A stretch of DNA of 15,832 nt, from the NCBI GenBank assembly GCA_964575335.1, contig CAZNPU010000040.1:1-15832 (forward strand). The letters run 5' to 3'. A program made the translations under genes and the position numbers. The stretch comes from CAZNPU01 sp964575335. GTDB lineage: Bacteria; Planctomycetota; Phycisphaerae; Phycisphaerales; SM1A02. Each line of letters begins with the position of its first letter. The stretch's first letter is position 1. Below the pieces are notes generated by a model. That model was not told the origin of the DNA. It made no database searches and saw nothing but the letters and a program-made list of their open reading frames with translations. Shown here one piece after another: positions 1 to 7,416 of the stretch.

Positions 1-653
1 ATGCCCGCAATGGCGTCGCCGCGCACGAACTTGCTGGCGCCGTCCATCGCGCCGTAGAAATCTGCTTCGCGCATGATTCCTTCACGGCGCGCTCGTGCGG
101 TGGCCTCGTCAATCAACCCCGAGGAAAGATCAGCGTCGATTGCCATCTGCTTGCCGGGCATTGCATCGAGCGTGAACCTTGCCGCCACTTCGCTCATGCG
201 CGTGGCGCCTTTGGTAATGACGACAAACTGCACGACGACGAGAATGATGAAGATAATCGCGCCGACGACGATCGAATCGCCTGCGACAAACCCGCCGAAG
301 GCGTGAATGACGTGACCTGCAACCAGTTCCGCCTCGGTCGGCGTGTCGGCGTCGGCGGAGAGAATCAGACGCGTGGACGCGACGTTGAGTACCAGGCGAA
401 ACAGCGTCGTGGCCAGCAGTAGTGCGGGAAACACGCTGAAGTCAAGCGGCCGGCTCATGTAAATGGTCGTCAGCAGAATGATCGCTGCAAGCGAAATGTT
501 CGCCGCTAGCAGCACGTCCATCACCGCCGGCGGAAGCGGCACGACCAGGACCACGATCAGCGCCAGAAATGACAGCGGCACCAGCAAATGCCGATTCGCC
601 GCTATCAACTGAAATACAGCCGGCACACCAGGTTGGGTCAGCCTCTTTGCCAT
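1..653 (-). CDS. flhA: Flagellar export gate protein FlhA, N-terminal part (runs off the left edge)
   Basis: FlhA is the large inner-membrane subunit of the flagellar type III export gate; its membrane domain uses the proton gradient and its cytoplasmic domain docks substrate-chaperone complexes. Only the first 217 residues are in the window. Hydrophobic segments lie at about residues 22-40, 44-65, 72-90 and 125-146. The family (FHIPEP) signature follows at about 148-176, including ITKGATRMSEVAARF and LDAMPGKQMAIDADL. The ATG at 653 is preceded directly by an in-frame stop, so it is the earliest possible ATG start. I see no clear Shine-Dalgarno site. It is the last visible gene of the operon, 121 bases after flhB. 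The cytoplasmic C-terminal domain is outside the window, so integrity of the whole gene cannot be judged. Confidence 0.96.
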   Translation of the reverse strand, partial: MAKRLTQPGVPAVFQLIAANRHLLVPLSFLALIVVLVVPLPPAVMDVLLAANISLAAIILLTTIYMSRPLDFSVFPALLLATTLFRLVLNVASTRLILSADADTPTEAELVAGHVIHAFGGFVAGDSIVVGAIIFIILVVVQFVVITKGATRMSEVAARFTLDAMPGKQMAIDADLSSGLIDEATARARREGIMREADFYGAMDGASKFVRGDAIAG

Positions 654-774
654 GACTCAATACATCACGCAACGCGCTGCATCGCGCATGTGCCCTTCGC
701 TTTCACGCTCAATTTTTCTGTTCTGACTTTCATCTGCTTTGCTTTTCTGCCTGCATGCTGCTTCACCGATGCGC

Positions 775-1851
775 TTACGCGGCATTCACCGACTTGCCGC
801 TGAGCCGGTACACGTAGGCAAGGATTTCCGCCACGGCTTTGTAAAATTCCGGTGGAATTTCCTGATTGACCGCCACTTCCTTGTAAAGCGCCCGCGCCAG
901 CGGTTTGCGCTCGATGATGGGAATCTTGTGCTGTATGGCGATGTGCCGAATGCGCAGCGCAAGATAATCAGCGCCCTTGGCCACAACCTTCGGCGCGTGC
1001 ATTGAGTTCGGATCGTATTGAATCGCAACCGAAATGTGTTCGGGGTTGGTCACGACGACATCGGCTTTCGGCACAGCTGCGCTGATGCGCTGACTGGCGA
1101 TCTCCCGCTGCATGCGCATTCGCCTGCGTTTGACTTCAGGATCGCCTTCGGACTGCTTCATCTCTTCCTTGACCTGCTGTTTGGTCATCTTCAAATCCTG
1201 ATTGTGCTTCCACCTCTGGTACAGGTAGTCCAGCACGCCCAGAAACAGCAGAATCGCCAGCACCCGAAGCGCCAGATTGAACATCATCCAGCCGACTTCG
1301 TGCAGCGCCTGCAGCGGCGCAAGGTACGGCAGGATGAGAATCTGGTCCTTGTCCTGCGCAATGGTCAATACCGCCACGACAACGACAATGGCGACCTTGC
1401 CAGTGTCCATGCCCGACTTGACCAGGCCCGAGAGCCCGAAGATGCGCTTGAAGCCTTTGAGCGGATTGAGCTTGTTCAGATTCGGCTGCACCGCTTTGCT
1501 GGATAACAGCCAGCCGACCTGCGTAAACTGCGAAAGAAACGCCGCTGCCCATGCAATCAGCAGCACCGGCGCAGCCACCCGCACCGCAGAAGCTACAAGA
1601 AAACGAATGTGTTCCCACGCATCGCCTGGTTTCAGCGGATTGCCCAGCATGCTATAGCTCAGAGCGTTATTCAGCAGTTGGACGCCCTGGTTGAACATCG
1701 ACATCGTTGCGGCCCACAGCGCCAGCGTCACCACCAGCAACATCAGCGCACCAGAAAGGTCCTGGCTCTTGGCCACGTTGCCTTCCTCGCGCGCTTCCAT
1801 GCGCCGCTTCGGCGTTGCTTCTTCAGTTCGTTCGCCGAGATCTTCCGCCAT
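775..1851 (-). CDS. flhB: Flagellar export gate protein and specificity switch FlhB
   Basis: FlhB (358 aa) sits beside the FliPQR pore and switches export from rod/hook to filament substrates after self-cleavage of its cytoplasmic domain. The start is typical: residues 1-30 contain EDLGERTEEATPKRR. Four hydrophobic segments lie at about 34-52, 86-108, 150-165 and 186-210, followed by the basic linker (about 213-262) and the C-terminal FlhBC domain. The self-cleavage motif, normally Asn-Pro-Thr-His, reads N269-P270-E271-H272, at the same residue numbers as in Salmonella. Asn and Pro, the residues needed for the cleavage chemistry, are kept; Thr is replaced by Glu. The rest of the domain is conserved (for example VAIQYD and PIIERKPLARALY). 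It lies 41 bases after fliR and 121 bases before flhA. The Shine-Dalgarno site is weak (GAAGAA). Confidence 0.97.
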   Translation of the reverse strand: MAEDLGERTEEATPKRRMEAREEGNVAKSQDLSGALMLLVVTLALWAATMSMFNQGVQLLNNALSYSMLGNPLKPGDAWEHIRFLVASAVRVAAPVLLIAWAAAFLSQFTQVGWLLSSKAVQPNLNKLNPLKGFKRIFGLSGLVKSGMDTGKVAIVVVVAVLTIAQDKDQILILPYLAPLQALHEVGWMMFNLALRVLAILLFLGVLDYLYQRWKHNQDLKMTKQQVKEEMKQSEGDPEVKRRRMRMQREIASQRISAAVPKADVVVTNPEHISVAIQYDPNSMHAPKVVAKGADYLALRIRHIAIQHKIPIIERKPLARALYKEVAVNQEIPPEFYKAVAEILAYVYRLSGKSVNAA

Positions 1852-1892
1852 GCCATGCGTTCTTCATCAAAGGTGACAGACAATTCATCAGT

Positions 1893-2714
1893 TCAACCAG
1901 CCATCGATTCAGCAGCAGGCTCCTGCCATGCCGCGGTTTCGATCCATTCGAACAGAGCGTGAAACATTTCGATCATGCCGTCGATCATCACATCGTGCAT
2001 GATGACCAGCCCAACCACGATGATGAACATTCCCACGAGAATGCGAACCGGAAAGCCCAGGCTGAGAATGTTCAGTTGCGGAACGGTCTTGGCGAGAAAG
2101 CCCATCGCGACGGTTTCGAGGTAAATAATCGCCAACACCGGAGCCGCCACGCGCATCGCCAGTTCGAACGACGCCTGCAGCACGCCCGTGACAAGCGCGA
2201 GCATGTTGAAGTCGGTCGTCACCCCACCCAGCGGCACGTACTCGAAGCTGTGAAGCACCGCCAGCACCATCAACTCGTGCCCGCCAATGATCAGAAAACT
2301 CGCCACCGCAAGAAAAAACAGCATCTGACCGATGACGTCCGCCTCGTCGTCGATCGCGGGGTTGTACAGCTGCGCAAATCCAAGCCCCATCTGCTGGCCG
2401 ATCATCAACCCGCCGGTCTGCATGGCGAGCATCGGCAGGCTGGCCACATACCCGATCACCAGCCCGATCACCAGTTCCAACGTCACCAGCGGCACCAGCG
2501 TCCACAACTCCCACCTCATGCCGGCGCCGACATAATGCTGCGACGACAGCAGCGGATATATCGCAAACCCAAGCAGGAAGGAAAAAAACACCTTCACCCG
2601 CATGGGAATCACCGCCGAACCGAACACCGGACCATACAGCATCAATCCGCCAATGCGAAAAATCACCAGCAACGCCAGCGGCACATGATGAAGTATGGTC
2701 TCCAGATCGGACAT
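1893..2714 (-). CDS. fliR: Flagellar export gate protein FliR
   Basis: FliR (273 aa) forms the export pore with FliP and FliQ in the inner membrane, inside the MS ring. The protein is almost entirely hydrophobic, with about six membrane segments. The N-terminal stretch (about residues 10-35) with FRIGGLMLYGPVFGS and then IPMRVKVFFSFLLGF is typical of FliR, as is the central region MQTGGLMIGQQMGLGFAQLYNP (about 120-141). Near residues 210-245 the sequence AKTVPQLNILSLGFPVRI matches the well-conserved C-terminal part of the family. The ATG at 2714 gives the usual short N-terminus before the first membrane segment. The gene is 60 bases after fliQ and 41 bases before flhB, on the same strand, as expected for one operon. 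The length is normal for the family. Confidence 0.97.
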   Translation of the reverse strand: MSDLETILHHVPLALLVIFRIGGLMLYGPVFGSAVIPMRVKVFFSFLLGFAIYPLLSSQHYVGAGMRWELWTLVPLVTLELVIGLVIGYVASLPMLAMQTGGLMIGQQMGLGFAQLYNPAIDDEADVIGQMLFFLAVASFLIIGGHELMVLAVLHSFEYVPLGGVTTDFNMLALVTGVLQASFELAMRVAAPVLAIIYLETVAMGFLAKTVPQLNILSLGFPVRILVGMFIIVVGLVIMHDVMIDGMIEMFHALFEWIETAAWQEPAAESMAG

Positions 2715-2774
2715 TCTGCATACGTTGCAAGGGCAGGTAATAAAAAGGCAAAGCCAATCCTGCCCGGCTCAAAC

Positions 2775-3026
2775 TCACTGCAAACTGAACATGCTACTGG
2801 CGAAATCGGCAATGCGTATCGTGATCCAGCTCAGCAGCACAACCGACACGATGATCATCACCACAATCTTGGGCACAAACACCAGCGTCTGCTCCTGGAT
2901 TTGCGTCACAGCCTGAAACAAGCTGATGATCAAACCAATCAACAGACCAGCGCCAAGAATCGGCAGCGCCACGATAAGCGCTTCCAACAATGCAGCACGC
3001 ACAGCTTCAACAGCATCCAGTTCCAT
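2775..3026 (-). CDS. fliQ: Flagellar export gate protein FliQ
   Basis: FliQ is a small (83 aa) helical-hairpin subunit that packs around the FliP/FliR core of the export gate. The sequence has two membrane segments (about residues 16-38 and 50-74), separated by a short polar turn with the family's typical TQIQEQTLVFVPKI. Length and hydrophobicity match the family (about 85-90 aa). The ATG at 3026 is preceded by GAGG about seven bases upstream on the minus strand, a usable ribosome site. It lies 113 bases after fliP, a rather wide gap for this operon in which I see no gene, and 60 bases before fliR. Confidence 0.96.
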   Translation of the reverse strand: MELDAVEAVRAALLEALIVALPILGAGLLIGLIISLFQAVTQIQEQTLVFVPKIVVMIIVSVVLLSWITIRIADFASSMFSLQ

Positions 3027-3139
3027 TTATGCGCCTCACGTGACAGCTTCACATTCACAAACAACAATCAGCGGAAAAACTCAATCAACTCGATCCATCA
3101 GATAGTGCCAAAACGCCACAAAAACCGAACCAAACCCAC

Positions 3140-4009
3140 TTATGTTCCTCCGCTCAAAACAGTCATCGCCATCCGCACCACCGGCTCCGGCTGCACGACA
3201 CTGGTCATGAGCGAACCCACCACCAGCTGCCAGCCGTCAACTAATACAAACATCAGCAGCTTGAACGGTAGCGAGATCAGAACAGGCGGCAGCATCAGCA
3301 TGCCCATCGAAATCAGCATACTGGCGATCACCATGTCAATCACCAGAAACGGCAGGTAGATGCGAAACCCGATCAGAAACGCCACTTTCAGCTCGCTGAG
3401 AATGTATGCCGGCACCAGCGTGAGCATGTCCACATCAGCGCGCGTGAGCTTCTCAGGATCCGACGTGTCGATCCCGCGATAATTGAGCATCATGTACACG
3501 CCCGACCAGTTACCGCTGGATTCGATCTGCGCAAACATAAAGTCGCGCAGCGGCTGCTTGGCGCGATCCCACGCCACTTGATAATCCTGCTGCTCCCCGC
3601 GCACATACGGCCCGATGCCTTCGCGATACATCCGCTCCGCAGTCGGCGCCATGACAACAAACGTAACAAACAAGCTCAACCCCACGATCACCTGACTCGG
3701 CGGAAGTCCCTGTGTGCCGAGCGCCTGCCGCAGGAGGCCAAGCACAATCAGCAGCCGGGTAAAGCATGTGCATAAAATAAGAATCGCCGGCGCAAGGCTC
3801 AGAACCGTCAGCAGCAGCAGGATGTTCAGCGCGCTGCTCAGTCCCCCTTCCATGCCCGGCACTACCTTTGCCGCATCTTCCAGCACCGCAATCGGATTGA
3901 TCTCGCTCAGTTCCGAAGGATCAATCGACTGCGCGCCAGCAACGCGCGCCAGCAACAACGCCCCCGCTGCGAGCACAACCAACGTGCGCCAGCTCGCCCC
4001 CGTCATCAT
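3140..4009 (-). CDS. fliP: Flagellar export gate protein FliP
   Basis: FliP (289 aa) is the main pore subunit of the flagellar export gate. Residues 1-26 look like a cleavable signal peptide ending AGA/AGAQ, as known for FliP of other bacteria. After a short periplasmic stretch comes the first conserved membrane block (about 60-90) with TVLSLAPAILILCTCFTRL and then LGLLRQALGTQGLPPSQV. Around residues 190-245 the second signature appears, including LVPAYILSELKVAF and GFRIYLPFLVIDMVIASML. The ATG at 4009 overlaps the stop of fliO by four bases (ATGA) and has GGAGG about eight bases upstream, so translation is probably coupled. A second ATG directly follows the first and cannot be ruled out. The gene is intact and of normal length. 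Confidence 0.97.
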   Translation of the reverse strand: MMTGASWRTLVVLAAGALLLARVAGAQSIDPSELSEINPIAVLEDAAKVVPGMEGGLSSALNILLLLTVLSLAPAILILCTCFTRLLIVLGLLRQALGTQGLPPSQVIVGLSLFVTFVVMAPTAERMYREGIGPYVRGEQQDYQVAWDRAKQPLRDFMFAQIESSGNWSGVYMMLNYRGIDTSDPEKLTRADVDMLTLVPAYILSELKVAFLIGFRIYLPFLVIDMVIASMLISMGMLMLPPVLISLPFKLLMFVLVDGWQLVVGSLMTSVVQPEPVVRMAMTVLSGGT

Positions 4010-4935
4010 CGCACCGCCCTCCGGCCCAGCAGACTGCCAAGCCCGCGCCCCTGGCTGCGCGTCAGGTCAACCACTTCGGTTTCCACATCAGCAAGCGGAT
4101 TGTGGCGGCGCCGCGGGCGGCCAAGCAGGCGATCATGCTCAGCCTGAAACTCTTCAAGCGCTGCGCGGAACTTCGCTGCGTTGCGCTCGCTTGATCCCGC
4201 TTCCATCCTCGCCAGCAATGCTGCAACTTCATCGGGGGCGGTCATCTCGGTCAATGCCGTCATGGTCGACCCGCTGTGATGCAGCAGCACGATGCGCCGG
4301 GCGAGTTTGAGAAGGATGAGTTCTTGCCCGCGAGCAACCGGATACCGCGCAAGAATCTCAACAACGCCGGACGGTCGAGCTCCACCCGGCAAGACTCCGC
4401 CAGCTCTGCGAAGAAACGTGCGGGCCAGCAGCAGCAATCCGACGACAATCGCCAGCGCGCCCAGGACGCGTGTGAACTCGTTTCGCCGCGGATCGAATCG
4501 CGAGAATGTCCCCGCTGCATCCTGCGTTGAATCACTTGCAGCGCCGACATTGAAAAGACCAGTGTCTTTCCCCAGCGGCTTGCTTTCGCTGATCGACGAC
4601 TGCGCTGGCGATGCCGGTCTGTCGGCTGCCGCTTTACCTTGCGCGTTCTGCGTGCCGGTTGTGTCGGCAGCAGGCTCATTATGTCGCGCAGCTTCGTGCG
4701 ATGCTGAAGCTACCAACGGTTTGTCATCTGTCGGCGGATCGAACGTCGTGCCCAATATCGGTTGCCGCGACGGCGTCGATGACTCAGGCAGCAACACCGC
4801 TGGTCGGTGCTCACTGAGTTCTACCGCGCCATTGGCTGCAACATCCTGCCGCGCGTGCGCCAGAGGCGTCGTCAGCGCACAAGCTCCCCATATCGCTGCA
4901 ACAAGAAACGCATACACCAGCGTTCGGTGCGTCAT
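4006..4935 (-). CDS. fliO: FliO-family flagellar export assembly protein with a long periplasmic region
   Basis: FliO helps the FliP ring assemble. I place the start at the ATG at 4935 (309 aa), because the following residues form a good signal peptide (about 1-28, ending in AHA) and AGGA lies eight bases upstream; the reading frame stays open further upstream only with non-ATG codons. After the signal peptide, residues about 30-150 are polar, rich in Ala, Ser, Pro and Asp, and without recognisable folds. A membrane segment follows at about 156-173 (VLGALAIVVGLLLLAR), then the conserved FliO cytoplasmic domain at about 185-245 (VVEILARYPVARGQELILLKL). The C-terminal tail is charged. It is much longer than the roughly 120-residue enterobacterial FliO. 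Position between fliN and fliP, with a four-base overlap onto fliP, supports the call. Confidence 0.88.
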   Translation of the reverse strand: MTHRTLVYAFLVAAIWGACALTTPLAHARQDVAANGAVELSEHRPAVLLPESSTPSRQPILGTTFDPPTDDKPLVASASHEAARHNEPAADTTGTQNAQGKAAADRPASPAQSSISESKPLGKDTGLFNVGAASDSTQDAAGTFSRFDPRRNEFTRVLGALAIVVGLLLLARTFLRRAGGVLPGGARPSGVVEILARYPVARGQELILLKLARRIVLLHHSGSTMTALTEMTAPDEVAALLARMEAGSSERNAAKFRAALEEFQAEHDRLLGRPRRRHNPLADVETEVVDLTRSQGRGLGSLLGRRAVR

Positions 4936-5026
4936 GTCGCCAATCCTTGGCTCTTGCCGCCGAATCCTCCGGCGGGCTCCCATCCGGGAGCAGGTGTGCA
5001 CAGGTCACGCCCGACCAGATCGTCAA

Positions 5027-5488
5027 TCAGTCATCCGGGCCGACCTGATGAATAATCTCACTCACGCGCACGCAGAAGTTCTCGTTCAACACAAGCACCT
5101 CGCCACGCGCCACGTGCCGATCGTTCACGTAGATATCCACTGGATCGCCTGCAGCCTTGTCCAGTTCAACAACGGAGTTGGTGTTCAGCCGCAATACGTC
5201 TTCAACGTACATGCGCGTTCGCCCCAGCTCGATCTTGACGTGCAACGTCACGTCATCGAGCAGGTTCAGGCCGACAGGCGCGATGTTTCCGTCCTCGCCG
5301 TTTTCAAAATCAGGTAGGTCGAACGAAAGCGATGGCTCGCCATTGCCGCCGCTCGCCTCAGCCGACAGCTCCCGCGCCGCCTGCGCAGCATTTTCAAGGG
5401 CCTCAGCAGCCATCTGCTCGGGCGTCAGATCCTGACCCGCATCCTGCGACTCGTGATCATCAGTGTTGTTGGGAAGTTCTTCAGCCAT
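5027..5488 (-). CDS. fliN: Flagellar motor switch protein FliN
   Basis: FliN (153 aa) makes up the bottom of the C-ring and helps bind export cargo and switch rotation. The N-terminal 70 residues are acidic and low in complexity (Glu, Asp, Ala, Asn). The C-terminal SpoA/surface-presentation-of-antigens domain spans about 75-148: LLDDVTLHVKIELGRTRM, VEDVLRLNTNSVVELDK, VDIYVNDRHVARGEVLVLNE and FCVRVSEII are all typical. I use the ATG at 5488, which has GGAG six bases upstream, rather than an upstream TTG in the same frame. The neighbour upstream is fliL, not fliM as in most flagellar operons; no SpoA protein of FliM type is in the window. The domain is compatible with FliN but not with the larger FliM, which also has a CheC-like middle domain. 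Confidence 0.95.
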   Translation of the reverse strand: MAEELPNNTDDHESQDAGQDLTPEQMAAEALENAAQAARELSAEASGGNGEPSLSFDLPDFENGEDGNIAPVGLNLLDDVTLHVKIELGRTRMYVEDVLRLNTNSVVELDKAAGDPVDIYVNDRHVARGEVLVLNENFCVRVSEIIHQVGPDD

Positions 5489-5611
5489 CCATGGCTCCAA
5501 TCATCGCTGCCGGTTCACTCCAAACCGTCGTGTTGTGCGCCGATTGCCAATCCATAACCATCGGCTCACTCATGCGATTTGGTTGAAGAGTGGCGTATAA
5601 CGTGATGCTTG

Positions 5612-6139
5612 TCAACTGTCGATGCGGAATCCGGCCCCCATCACGATCACCACTTTGACAACAATCGGCTCGCTGCGTTCGCGGTCCTGGCCGAAGCGAT
5701 CATCCAGCAACGCGTAAACTTTGCGCGTCAGGTTCTCCAGACGAGGCTCCTGAAAGTGCTGGGGATCGGCGGTGCGCCAAATGGCGGTGATGTCGGCTTT
5801 GATCTCGTTCTGAAACTGCTCGATCTCCGCCTTGACGCGCTCCAGATGCCGCTGCTTCACCTGCAGGTAGATTTCGGTCGGATAGATATAGCTCACGCCG
5901 GACTTGTTGTTGGGCAGCTTGGCTTCAAGCACCAGCGTCTCGACGATTTTTTCGTTCTCAGTGTCAACGCTGACCGCCGGGTCATCCAGCGCGCTTACCG
6001 TCGATGCCCCGCCGCCGAAAAACTTGAACGCGCCCACGATCGCCACTGCTTCCAGCACCAGGACAATCAGCACCACGAGCGGTGTCTTCATACCTGATTT
6101 TTTCGTGGGCTTTTCCGCTGCGGGAGTCACTTCGGGCAT
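5612..6139 (-). CDS. fliL: FliL-family flagellar basal body-associated protein
   Basis: FliL is a single-pass inner-membrane protein that surrounds and stabilises the stator units of the flagellar motor. From the ATG at 6139 the product has 175 residues: a short basic cytoplasmic N-terminus (EKPTKKSGMK), one membrane helix at about 19-41, and a periplasmic domain to the end. The domain shows the family pattern: VSVDTENEKIVETLVLEAKL, IYPTEIYLQVKQRH, then a long helix (about 100-130) and a C-terminal strand ending EPIVVKVVIVMGAGF. Another in-frame ATG at 6217 would add 26 residues, but these look unlike a FliL N-terminus and no ribosome site supports it; the choice is not certain. It lies 123 bases upstream of fliN, where fliM would be expected. 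Confidence 0.88.
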   Translation of the reverse strand: MPEVTPAAEKPTKKSGMKTPLVVLIVLVLEAVAIVGAFKFFGGGASTVSALDDPAVSVDTENEKIVETLVLEAKLPNNKSGVSYIYPTEIYLQVKQRHLERVKAEIEQFQNEIKADITAIWRTADPQHFQEPRLENLTRKVYALLDDRFGQDRERSEPIVVKVVIVMGAGFRIDS

Positions 6140-6292
6140 ATGGCACCATCCGCGTTCAAGGTTTCTCAGCAGCCGCTGTACCGCGGGCGCACCGCCAGCA
6201 GTCAGCCAGGCTGCCATGCGGTCATCGGGCAGTTATGGGCCAGACTTGAGCCAAACCGTTCAAGTTGATGCCAGGAGATGCCGCCAATAACG

Positions 6293-7270
6293 CTACGGCG
6301 TCAGCACCGGAAGCGCCGCCGGCCGAACCTCTATATGCAACTGAAACGGCGCAGGATTGCTGGCAAGTTCATTCACGCTGCGATCAGGAGCCGTCGCCGC
6401 TGCAGCTGCACCATTGCCGCAATCATGTTCGAGCGCCGGCAGCAGCGGATCGGGCAGTCCCGGCGGGTCGCCGTCCAGTTGATAGCGCTGCGGCGTGTCA
6501 CATGTGATCGAAACGCACCGGCCTCGCTCATAAATCAGGCGACGATGATCCAGATGACGCCGGCGTCTGCATCGAATGGCCCACGCAATAAGCTCCAGCC
6601 GAGAACGGGCCGGGAAAAACACCACATCGAGCAGGCCATCATCCATGCTTGCATGACCTGCAGGGTCCAGACGCCAGCCGTATTGCCGACAGTTGCCGAC
6701 CACCACAAAGCCGCTCTGGCCTTGGTCGATCCGCTTGCCATCCACCGAGATCTGCAGCGGCGCCGGTCGCCACCGCCATATGCGAGCGAGGATCGGCCGC
6801 AGATATGACAGATGCGTAATCGCGCCGCGACGCCGGCGGGCCAGTTCGTGCACGACATCGGCGTCAAACCCGACGGAAGCCATAAGCAGAAACGTGCGCT
6901 GATTGGCCTGGCCAAGATCCACGCGGCGAACCTCATGCCGCTCAAGTGCCTTCAGCAGCGTATCCGTGGAGCGGTCCATCCCGAACTCACGGGCAAAAAG
7001 ATTCTCCGTCCCGTGAGGCAGGTGATACAGCGGCGTCTGGGTTCGCGCCGCCGATGCCGCCGCCATGCGAACCGCACCATCACCGCCGACAACCACCAGC
7101 GCGTCGGCCTGATGCAGGCAATCGTCAAGCCATTCATGCGGCGGCTGCAGACGCATGGGCGTCAGCGCCACCTCATGATGACGGCGCTGCAGAGCCTCCG
7201 CGGCGGCCTTGCCCGCCTCGGCAGCCTGCCCCGCGCCTGAAATCGGATTGAAAAGGATGACCACTTTCAA
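6293..7270 (-). CDS. Diacylglycerol kinase catalytic-domain lipid kinase (YegS/DagK-like)
   Basis: This 325-residue protein belongs to the soluble DAGK_cat family (diacylglycerol, sphingosine or YegS-like lipid kinases), which phosphorylates a lipid alcohol with ATP at the membrane surface. The N-terminal domain has the NPISGAG motif (residues 8-14), the nucleotide motif VVVGGDGA (59-66) and LPHGTENLFARE (84-95). The usual GGDGT reads GGDGA here. The C-terminal beta-rich domain follows, with GFDADVVHEL and then SGFVVVGNCRQYGW and MDDGLLDVVFF, all typical. The start is a TTG at 7270, with GGAG eight bases upstream; it gives exactly the short N-terminus expected for the family, and no ATG lies nearby. 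The last roughly 55 residues are Ala/Pro-rich and not part of the fold. It is 153 bases upstream of fliL on the same strand, so it might share its transcript. The true lipid substrate cannot be read from sequence. Confidence 0.85.
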   Translation of the reverse strand: MKVVILFNPISGAGQAAEAGKAAAEALQRRHHEVALTPMRLQPPHEWLDDCLHQADALVVVGGDGAVRMAAASAARTQTPLYHLPHGTENLFAREFGMDRSTDTLLKALERHEVRRVDLGQANQRTFLLMASVGFDADVVHELARRRRGAITHLSYLRPILARIWRWRPAPLQISVDGKRIDQGQSGFVVVGNCRQYGWRLDPAGHASMDDGLLDVVFFPARSRLELIAWAIRCRRRRHLDHRRLIYERGRCVSITCDTPQRYQLDGDPPGLPDPLLPALEHDCGNGAAAAATAPDRSVNELASNPAPFQLHIEVRPAALPVLTP

Positions 7271-7381
7271 CGATCACGCTCCGATCCTGATATCGGGTCT
7301 GCGGAGGCAAAAAGAAGATTCGCACGCTGCACGTGCCTTTCTGGCTGGCTTACACGGCCTGCTTGCTCCACGGCGGCTGCA

Positions 7382-7410
7382 TTGAGCAAGCGAGCCGGTC
7401 AACGTACCAT
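7382..7410 (+). promoter_or_regulatory. Possible promoter of the BamD-like/LptE-like operon
   Basis: TTGAGC (7382-7387) and TACCAT (7405-7410) are each four-of-six matches to the sigma-70 -35 and -10 boxes, with a 17-base spacer. Transcription would then begin at about 7417, which is the ATG itself. I see no Shine-Dalgarno site in front of that ATG, which fits a leaderless or nearly leaderless mRNA. Matches this short occur by chance, and promoter rules for this group of bacteria may differ. Confidence 0.3.
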
Positions 7411-7416
7411 CTAGCC

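Noticed and set aside
1707..3359. A 550-codon open frame on the plus strand across flhB, fliR and fliQ
   Set aside because: It is antisense to three clear flagellar genes, is rich in His, Gln and Arg with no domain, and arises because the coding strand's codon pattern leaves few stops opposite.
4292..5317. A 341-codon plus-strand frame opposite fliO and fliN
   Set aside because: Composition is Arg/Ser/Ala-rich and without motifs, while the opposite strand encodes FliO and FliN with family signatures.
7390..7398. GCGAGCCGG upstream of the BamD-like gene, identical to a REP head plus half stem
   Set aside because: The second arm and the loop are missing, so there is no palindrome; a nine-base match in GC-rich DNA is easily chance.
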